NCBI RefSeq assembly: GCF_015690345.1
Contig: NZ_JADPUN010000225.1
Coordinates: 1-42,645, forward strand
Reading direction: 5' to 3'
Source: Plantactinospora alkalitolerans
GTDB taxonomy: Bacteria > Actinomycetota > Actinomycetes > Mycobacteriales > Micromonosporaceae
DNA: 42,645 bases
Shown here piece by piece: positions 37,665-42,645 of this stretch. A program made the translations under genes and the position numbers. Positions within the stretch are counted from its first letter, which is position 1, and every line of letters begins with the position of its first letter. A model generated the notes under the pieces. It had not been told where the DNA came from. It searched no databases and was given only the letters and a program-made list of their open reading frames with translations.

Positions 37665-39233
37665 ATGGAATTATCCGAAAACACCGGGCACCCGAGGCGC
37701 TGGGCGATTCTCGCCGTACTCGTGGTCAGCCTGGTGATCATCGTTCTGGACAACACGGTCCTGAACGTCGCACTGCGCACCCTCGCCGACCCGGTGCACG
37801 GCCTCGGCGCCAGCCAGGGCCAGCTGGAGTGGTCCATCAACTCCTACACGCTGGTCTTCGCCGGCCTGCTCTTCACCTTCGGCGTGCTCGGCGACCGCTA
37901 CGGGCGCAAGTGGTTCCTGATGGTCGGCCTCGCGATCTTCGGTCTGGCCTCACTGCTGTCGGCGTACGCGCAGAGCCCGGGGCAACTGGTCGGGGCCCGT
38001 GCCCTGATGGGCCTCGGTGCCGCCGCCGTGATGCCGGTGACGCTGTCGATCATCTCCAACGTCTTCGACCCGAAGGAGCGCGGACGCGCCATCGGGGTCT
38101 GGGCCGGCGCGGTCGGCCTCGGCGTGGCGATCGGCCCGATCCTCGGTGGACTGCTCCTGGAGAACTACTGGTGGGGCTCGGTCTTCCTGATCAACGTGCC
38201 GGTGGTGGTGCTCGGCGTGATCGCGGTCGCGCTGCTGGTGCCCGACTCGCGGGACCCGAAGCCCGGCCGGATCGACGTGGTCGGCGTACTGCTCTCGGTG
38301 ATCGGCCTGGTCGCCCTGTCGTACGGGATCATCGACGGCGGCGAGCACGGCTTCGGTCGCCCGCTGGTCTGGGTCTCGATCATCGGCGGGCTGGCGGTGC
38401 TGGCCGCGTTCGTCGCCTGGGAGCGTCGGGTGGCCTTCCCGTCGCTGGACGTACGGCTGTTCCGGGTGCCCCGGTTCGCCGCCCCGGTCGCGGTGATCGG
38501 GCTGGTCTTCTTCGCCGCCATGGGCGTGATGTTCTTCAGCTCGTTCTACCTGCAGCTCGTCCGTGGCTACAGCCCGCTGGAGACCGGCCTGCTGTTCCTG
38601 CCGTTCGCGGCCGCCCAACTGGTCTTCGCACCGCGTAGCGCGGCGATGGTCAAGCGGTACGGCGGCAGGGCGGTGGCGCTGGTCGGGCTGCTGCTGACCG
38701 CGGGGGCGCTCGCCGGGTTCGCCTTCGCCACCGAGGACACCCCGATCTGGATCGTCGCGGCGATCTTCTTCTTCCAGGGCGTCGGCATGGCGAACATCAT
38801 GCCGCCGGCGACGGAGTCGATCATGTCGGCGCTGCCCCGGGAGAAGGCCGGAGTGGGTTCGGCGGTCAGCAACACCGTCCGTCAGGTCGCCGGTGCGCTC
38901 GGCGTCGCGGTGCTCGGCTCCGTACTCTCCGGGGTATACCGCGAGCAGATGGAGCCGGCGGCGCAGGCGCTGCCGGCACCGGTCCGGGACGCGGCCACCG
39001 AGTCGGTCTCCGGGGCGTACGCGGTCGCCGAGCGGCTCGGCCCGGTGGGTCAGCCGGTGCTGAGCGCGGCCAACGACGCCTTCGTCTCGGCCATGCACTG
39101 GGCCGCGGGGCTGTCGGCGGTGTTCGCCGCCCTCGGCATCCTGGTGGTGCTGCGCTGGATGCCCGGCCGCTCCGCCGAGGCGCCGGTACAGCCCACCGAG
39201 CCGGTGGTGGATCCCGAACTGGTCGCGGCGTAA
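37665..39233 (+). CDS. DHA2-family MFS drug efflux transporter
   Basis: A 522-aa MFS exporter with about 14 predicted helices, of the EmrB/QacA (DHA2) type driven by the proton gradient. It has VLDNTVLNVALRTL in helix 1, loop 2-3 motif GDRYGRKWFLMVG, and helix-5 motif C in GVAIGPILGGLLLE. A cytosolic or periplasmic loop near residues 420-470 is Ala-rich. ATG 37665 is supported by GGGGGGA. It is followed 13 bp later by a tetR-family gene; the pump and its repressor form an operon with a dyad operator upstream. Exact drugs unknown. Confidence 0.93.
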   Translation: MELSENTGHPRRWAILAVLVVSLVIIVLDNTVLNVALRTLADPVHGLGASQGQLEWSINSYTLVFAGLLFTFGVLGDRYGRKWFLMVGLAIFGLASLLSAYAQSPGQLVGARALMGLGAAAVMPVTLSIISNVFDPKERGRAIGVWAGAVGLGVAIGPILGGLLLENYWWGSVFLINVPVVVLGVIAVALLVPDSRDPKPGRIDVVGVLLSVIGLVALSYGIIDGGEHGFGRPLVWVSIIGGLAVLAAFVAWERRVAFPSLDVRLFRVPRFAAPVAVIGLVFFAAMGVMFFSSFYLQLVRGYSPLETGLLFLPFAAAQLVFAPRSAAMVKRYGGRAVALVGLLLTAGALAGFAFATEDTPIWIVAAIFFFQGVGMANIMPPATESIMSALPREKAGVGSAVSNTVRQVAGALGVAVLGSVLSGVYREQMEPAAQALPAPVRDAATESVSGAYAVAERLGPVGQPVLSAANDAFVSAMHWAAGLSAVFAALGILVVLRWMPGRSAEAPVQPTEPVVDPELVAA

Positions 39234-39246
39234 CCACTGAGTGACA

Positions 39247-39855
39247 ATGGTTGACGTGACCGAAACGACGGATGCTCCGCGGGCGCCAGGGCGCCCGCGG
39301 AGCATCCGCGCGGACGAGGCGATCCTGGAGTCGGCGCTCGATCTGCTCGCCGAGGGCAGCACCATCGAGGCGCTGTCGATCGAGGCGATCGCCACCCGGG
39401 CCGGGGTCGGCAAGGCCACCATCTACCGGCGCTGGTCCGGCAAGGAGGCACTGCTCCAGGACGCGCTGCGCCGGCTCAAGCCGCCACCGCCGGAACCGCC
39501 GGGGCAGTCCGTCCGGGAGGACCTGATCACCCTGGTCGGAGCGTCGGGGCACAATCCCGACCCCCGGGTCAGGAAGATCATGCCCTGCCTGATGCCGATG
39601 ATGAACCGCAGCCCGGAGCAGTACCGGCTCTACCAGGAACTGGTCGAGCCGCGGCGGCGGATGCTCCGCGAGGTGCTGCGCCGGGGCATCGAACTCGGCG
39701 AACTGCGGGCCGACCTCGACCCCGAACTCACGGTCGCGCTGCTGACCGCACCGCTGGCGATGCAGCGGCTGCTGCGGGCCCAGCCGGACCTCGACGAGCG
39801 GGACCTGCCGGCCCGGATCGTCGACACCGTGATCTCCGGCATCGCCGCCCGCTGA
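39247..39855 (+). CDS. TetR family transcriptional regulator
   Basis: A 202-aa TetR repressor. The N-terminal HTH is at about 20-65 (ILESALDLLAEGSTIEALSI, then IATRAGVGKATIYRRWSGKE), and the C-terminal ligand domain carries PDPRVRKIMPCLMPMMN. It should repress the preceding efflux gene and itself. ATG 39247 was used; GTG 39241 or GTG 39256 are also possible. The first codons, including APGRPRSIRADE, form an exceptionally strong hairpin (39269-39308). Convergent with the PucR-type gene. Confidence 0.92.
   Translation: MVDVTETTDAPRAPGRPRSIRADEAILESALDLLAEGSTIEALSIEAIATRAGVGKATIYRRWSGKEALLQDALRRLKPPPPEPPGQSVREDLITLVGASGHNPDPRVRKIMPCLMPMMNRSPEQYRLYQELVEPRRRMLREVLRRGIELGELRADLDPELTVALLTAPLAMQRLLRAQPDLDERDLPARIVDTVISGIAAR
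39269..39308 (+). repeat. Perfect 19-bp inverted repeat in the tetR 5' coding region
   Basis: The arms, 39269-39287 and 39290-39308, are exact reverse complements with a 2-nt gap (loop of about 4 nt on folding). The stem lies 22 bp after the ATG, inside the codons for TDAPRAPGRPRSIRA. Such a stable stem in the ribosome's first contact region could limit translation of the repressor. Confidence 0.85.
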
Positions 39856-39934
39856 GCTGGCGTCGCCGCCCGGCAAGCTGGCGTCGATGCCCTGCTGGGG
39901 GGCCGGCGGCATCGGCGACGGCCGGCCGGCGCGG
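39856..39934. other. Convergent gap between tetR and the PucR-type gene
   Basis: A 79-bp stretch with gctggcgtcg twice and gccggc repeats. It is rich in self-complementary GC runs but shows no single clear stem. It is where both transcripts should end. Confidence 0.3.
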
Positions 39935-41893
39935 CTAGCTCGACCGCTGGCCGCGCAGGCGGTGCAGGCGCAGTGCGAGCTGCACCTCCAGGGCCCGTTC
40001 CGGCTTCTGCCACTGCGGGCCGAGGAGCTGCCCGACCCGGTCCAGCCGCTGCGTCACCGTGTTCACGTGCACGTGCAGCAGTTCCGCGGCCCGGGCCAGG
40101 CTGCCCCCGACCCCGAAGTACGCCTCCAGCGTCTTCACCAGCGCGGTGCCCCGACGCGCGTCGTAGTCGACCACCGGCCCGACCGTGTCGGTGAGGAACC
40201 GGGCCACCTCCCGGTCGCCACCGGAGTCGACCGCGCCGAGCAGCAGCCCGACGAAGCCGAGTTCGGCACTGCTCGCACCCTCCCCGGACCGGCCCAGCGC
40301 CCGGAGCGCGGTCAGGCACCGGTCGGCCTCCACGGCCGCCCCGGCCAGTGACGCCGGGCCGACCGCCGATCCGCCGGCCCCGGCGGTGACCGGCCGGCCG
40401 AGCACCCGGGACAGGTCCCGGACGACGGTCCGGGCCGCGGTCCCGGCATCCTCCCCGGGCAGCATCAGCACCACCCGGCCGTCCCGGGCCGCCGCCAGGC
40501 CACCCCGGGTCGAGGCGTACGTGGTGGCCCACGACGTCACCCGCTGCCGGGCCGAGGCACTGCCGGCCACCGCGTCGTCGCCCACCGCGACGAGTACGTG
40601 CGGAGCGTCCAGATCCACGCCCAGCCGGCGGGCCCGGCCACGCAGCGCCGCCACGTCGCGTACCGGTCGGGCGATCAGATCGTCCAGCAACTCACCCCGG
40701 ACCCGCCCCTCGGCGTCGGCGACCGTCTGCCGGAACAGCAGCAGCAACGCGGTGACCAGGGCGGCACGTTCCAGGATCCGCTGGTCGGCGTCGACCAGTT
40801 CCTCGTCGGGGCGCAGCAGCAGCGCACCGAGGTTCTCCGCACCGGCGACCACGGCGGCGTACCAGAGGCCGCCCCGGCGCACGCTGCGCCCCTCGGTGCG
40901 GGATGCGACGACCGCCTCGTCGAGCGCGGCCCGCTCCGGCTCGTCGATCTCGCCGACCCGGGCCAGCGTCCCGCCCTCGGCGTCCAGCGCCAGCAGCGCC
41001 CCGCCCAGCACCTCGGTCACCGCAGCCGCGACGTCCTCCACCCCGCCGCCGCGCAGCACCAGCGCGGTCATCCGGTCGTGCGCGGCGGCGGCCCGCTCCA
41101 CCGACGCGCTGTGCGCCCGGATCGTCGAGTTGGCGGCGGAGAGTTCCGCCAGCGCCGCCCGGGTCTCGGCGAGCAGCCGGGCGGTGTCGATCGCCACGGC
41201 CGCGTGGGCGGCCAGCGAGAGCAGCAGGGCCACCTCCTCCCGGGCGAACGGCCGGACCGAACGGTTGGCGGCGTAGAGCACCCCGATCACGCGCGACCCG
41301 AGCCGCAGCGGTACCCCGAGGATGGCGACCAGGCCCTCCTCGCCCACCCCGGCGTCGATCTCCCCCGTGTGGTGGAACCGGGCGTCCTCCGGATAGTTCG
41401 CGGTGGCGTACGGGCTGCCGGTCTGGGCCACCAGGCCGCCCAGGCCCGCGCCCATCGGCAGTCGGAGACCCTGGAAGCGGGCCGAGATCGAGCCGTCGGT
41501 GACCCGCATGTACGTGTCGCCGCGCTCGTCGTCGACAAGCGTCATGTACGCCACGTCGGTGCCGAGCAGATGCCGGGCCCGGCGCACGATCGCCTGCAGT
41601 ACGGCGTCGGAGTCCCGCAGCCCGGCCAGGTCGCTCGCGGTGTCGTACAGGCCGGAGAGTTCCGCCTCGCGGCGTCGGCGTCGCTCCAGCAGCGCCCGTA
41701 CCCGCAGCGCCACCACCTTCGCCTGCTCCAGCTCACCGAGCCGCTCGGCGGGGACACCGGCGGCCCGGGCGGCGACCAGTGGCCCTTCGAACTCGATCGG
41801 AGCGGCCTCCCGGGCCAACAGCTCCAGAAACTCGATCAGCTCCAGAAACTCGATCGGCGAGGACACGGCGTCCATTCTGCGGGAGTCGCCCAC
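39935..41893 (-). CDS. GAF-domain PucR-family transcriptional regulator
   Basis: A 652-aa regulator. A helical N-terminus precedes a GAF domain (about 85-240, with VLQAIVRRARHLLGTDVAYM and LVAILGVPLRLGSRVIGVLY). A long helical middle follows, and a C-terminal PucR-type HTH (LVKTLEAYFGVGGSLARAAE then LLHVHVNTVTQRLDRVGQLL). The GAF may bind a small metabolite. GTG 41893 directly follows the TGA of the upstream SDR gene; ATG 41875 is an alternative. It probably regulates the SDR-led operon of which it is the second gene. An 18-bp duplication encodes IEFLEL twice near the start. Confidence 0.9.
   Translation of the reverse strand: MGDSRRMDAVSSPIEFLELIEFLELLAREAAPIEFEGPLVAARAAGVPAERLGELEQAKVVALRVRALLERRRRREAELSGLYDTASDLAGLRDSDAVLQAIVRRARHLLGTDVAYMTLVDDERGDTYMRVTDGSISARFQGLRLPMGAGLGGLVAQTGSPYATANYPEDARFHHTGEIDAGVGEEGLVAILGVPLRLGSRVIGVLYAANRSVRPFAREEVALLLSLAAHAAVAIDTARLLAETRAALAELSAANSTIRAHSASVERAAAAHDRMTALVLRGGGVEDVAAAVTEVLGGALLALDAEGGTLARVGEIDEPERAALDEAVVASRTEGRSVRRGGLWYAAVVAGAENLGALLLRPDEELVDADQRILERAALVTALLLLFRQTVADAEGRVRGELLDDLIARPVRDVAALRGRARRLGVDLDAPHVLVAVGDDAVAGSASARQRVTSWATTYASTRGGLAAARDGRVVLMLPGEDAGTAARTVVRDLSRVLGRPVTAGAGGSAVGPASLAGAAVEADRCLTALRALGRSGEGASSAELGFVGLLLGAVDSGGDREVARFLTDTVGPVVDYDARRGTALVKTLEAYFGVGGSLARAAELLHVHVNTVTQRLDRVGQLLGPQWQKPERALEVQLALRLHRLRGQRSS
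41820..41855 (-). repeat. 18-bp perfect tandem duplication
   Basis: Two identical 18-bp units, agctccagaaactcgatc on the plus strand (41820-41837 and 41838-41855), lie in the 5' coding region of the PucR-type gene and encode a doubled IEFLEL. Confidence 0.9.
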
Positions 41894-42645
41894 TCAGCTC
41901 GCCGTCCAGCCCCCGTCGAGGGGAATCGAGGCACCGGTGATGAACGCCGCGGCCGGTGAACAGAGGTACGCGAGCAGTTCGGCGACCTCGTCCGGTTCGA
42001 TCAGCCGTTTGATCGCCGCCCGGGCGAGCATGATCCGTTCGATCACCTCGCTCTCGGCGAGGCCGTGGTTGCTCGCCTGCGCCGCGATCTGACCCTCGAC
42101 CAGCGGAGTACGCACGTACGCCGGGTTGATGCAGTTCGCGGTGACGCCGTGCGCCGCGCCCTCCAGGGCGACGACCTTGGAGAGCCCTTCCAGGGCGTGC
42201 TTGGCCGAGACGTACGCGGCCTTGTACGGCGAGGCGCGCAGTCCGTGCACCGAGGAGATGTTGACCACCCGGCCCCAGCCCCGCCCGTACATGTGGGGCA
42301 GGGCCCGCCTGATGATCAGGAACGGTGCCTCCACCATCACCCGGTGCAGGTGGTGGAAGCGTTCCGGCGGGAACTCCTCGAGCGGGGCGACGTGTTGCAG
42401 GCCGGCGTTGTTGACGACGATGTCCACCTCGGCGTCGAGTTCGCCGGCCGCCCGCGGGTCGGACAGGTCCACCCCGACCGCCCGACCGCCGATCTCGGCC
42501 GCGACGGCGTCGGCCCGGTCGGCGTCCCGGTCGACCACCGTGACCGCCGCGCCGGCCGCGGCCAACCGGACGGCGCAGGCCCGACCGATTCCGCCGCCGC
42601 CGCCGGTGACCAGCGCGGTCCGGCCCGACAGGTCCAGCCGGACGA
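41894..42645 (-). CDS. 3-hydroxybutyrate dehydrogenase-like SDR, 5' incomplete
   Basis: Short-chain dehydrogenase, open to the right window edge, so its start is outside. In frame from 42643: VRLDLSGRTALVTG then GGGGIGRACAVRLAAAGAA (glycine-rich NAD site), NNAG, NISSVHG (catalytic Ser), YVSAK (Y-x3-K), and the diagnostic CINPAYVRTPLVEGQI and GASIPLDGGW, matching 3-hydroxybutyrate dehydrogenase, which interconverts 3-hydroxybutyrate and acetoacetate using NAD. At least 250 aa are present. Its TGA is immediately followed by the GTG of the PucR-type regulator. Confidence 0.9.
   Translation of the reverse strand, partial: VRLDLSGRTALVTGGGGGIGRACAVRLAAAGAAVTVVDRDADRADAVAAEIGGRAVGVDLSDPRAAGELDAEVDIVVNNAGLQHVAPLEEFPPERFHHLHRVMVEAPFLIIRRALPHMYGRGWGRVVNISSVHGLRASPYKAAYVSAKHALEGLSKVVALEGAAHGVTANCINPAYVRTPLVEGQIAAQASNHGLAESEVIERIMLARAAIKRLIEPDEVAELLAYLCSPAAAFITGASIPLDGGWTAS

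Noticed and set aside
1-42645. A biosynthetic gene cluster in the efflux-rich right half
   Set aside because: No PKS, NRPS, terpene, RiPP or other scaffold-forming genes are visible; efflux and reductase genes alone do not justify the call.

Overview
The window is high-GC actinobacterial chromosome, most likely from the family Micromonosporaceae (Micromonospora or a close relative). The evidence is strong GC bias at third codon positions, many GTG starts, ATGA/GTGA gene overlaps, a phosphatidylinositol/PIM lipid block (pgsA, acyltransferase, pimA) beside thrS, pdxS/pdxT and yebC, and GGGGCCCC-centred palindromes of a type I associate with this family. I saw no rRNA, tRNA, CRISPR array, transposase or prophage genes.

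Region 1 (1-7.9 kb): a trans-aconitate-methyltransferase-like enzyme, an adenosine-deaminase-family enzyme, a RibD/DHFR-like reductase, an 8-TM membrane protein on the other strand, a gene-poor 590-bp stretch, a two-component system (response regulator then histidine kinase, minus strand), and a cyclopropane-synthase-type methyltransferase. Region 2 (8-10.7 kb): thrS and a HIT-domain nucleotide hydrolase, separated by a perfect 36-bp palindrome. Region 3 (10.7-19.1 kb), variable block: a secreted phytase-esterase-like propeller protein, an orphan primase/polymerase-domain protein, a PadR-ABC-FtsX operon with a near-consensus promoter, a HAD-like protein and an aldo/keto reductase.

Region 4 (19.2-28 kb), conserved block: EF-G-like GTPase (minus), then pgsA, PIM acyltransferase, pimA, a small membrane protein, pdxS, pdxT and yebC. 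From memory, the Mycobacterium tuberculosis order is thrS-HIT-pgsA-acyltransferase-pimA-Rv2609c-...-pdxS-...-pdxT-yebC-ruvCAB. Here that order is broken by region 3 after the HIT gene, and ruvCAB does not follow yebC. Together these genes make PI and early mannosylated PIMs, make pyridoxal phosphate, and regulate or assist translation.

Region 5 (28-42.6 kb), accessory block: a TrmO-like methyltransferase; a class C beta-lactamase-fold serine hydrolase with an 85-aa partner, divergent from a regulator that joins an IS30-transposase-type HTH to a MarR-like domain; small orphan proteins including an HNH-like one; an MFS-SDR operon behind a MerR/SoxR-like promoter; an MFS-HAD pair; a DHA2 drug-efflux pump with its TetR repressor and a candidate operator; a GAF-PucR regulator; and a 3-hydroxybutyrate-dehydrogenase-like SDR cut by the window edge.

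The most unusual features are structural rather than single genes. They are: a ~52-bp palindromic element placed in the same orientation exactly on the stop codons of two unrelated genes; a 60-bp repeat present three times, in frame, at the pdxS/pdxT junction; a 48-bp duplication at the pgsA/acyltransferase junction; a perfect 36-bp palindrome whose right arm carries the -35 of the HIT promoter; a 19-bp hairpin inside the start of tetR; and evenly spaced TTGCA boxes in front of the IS30-HTH/MarR regulator.
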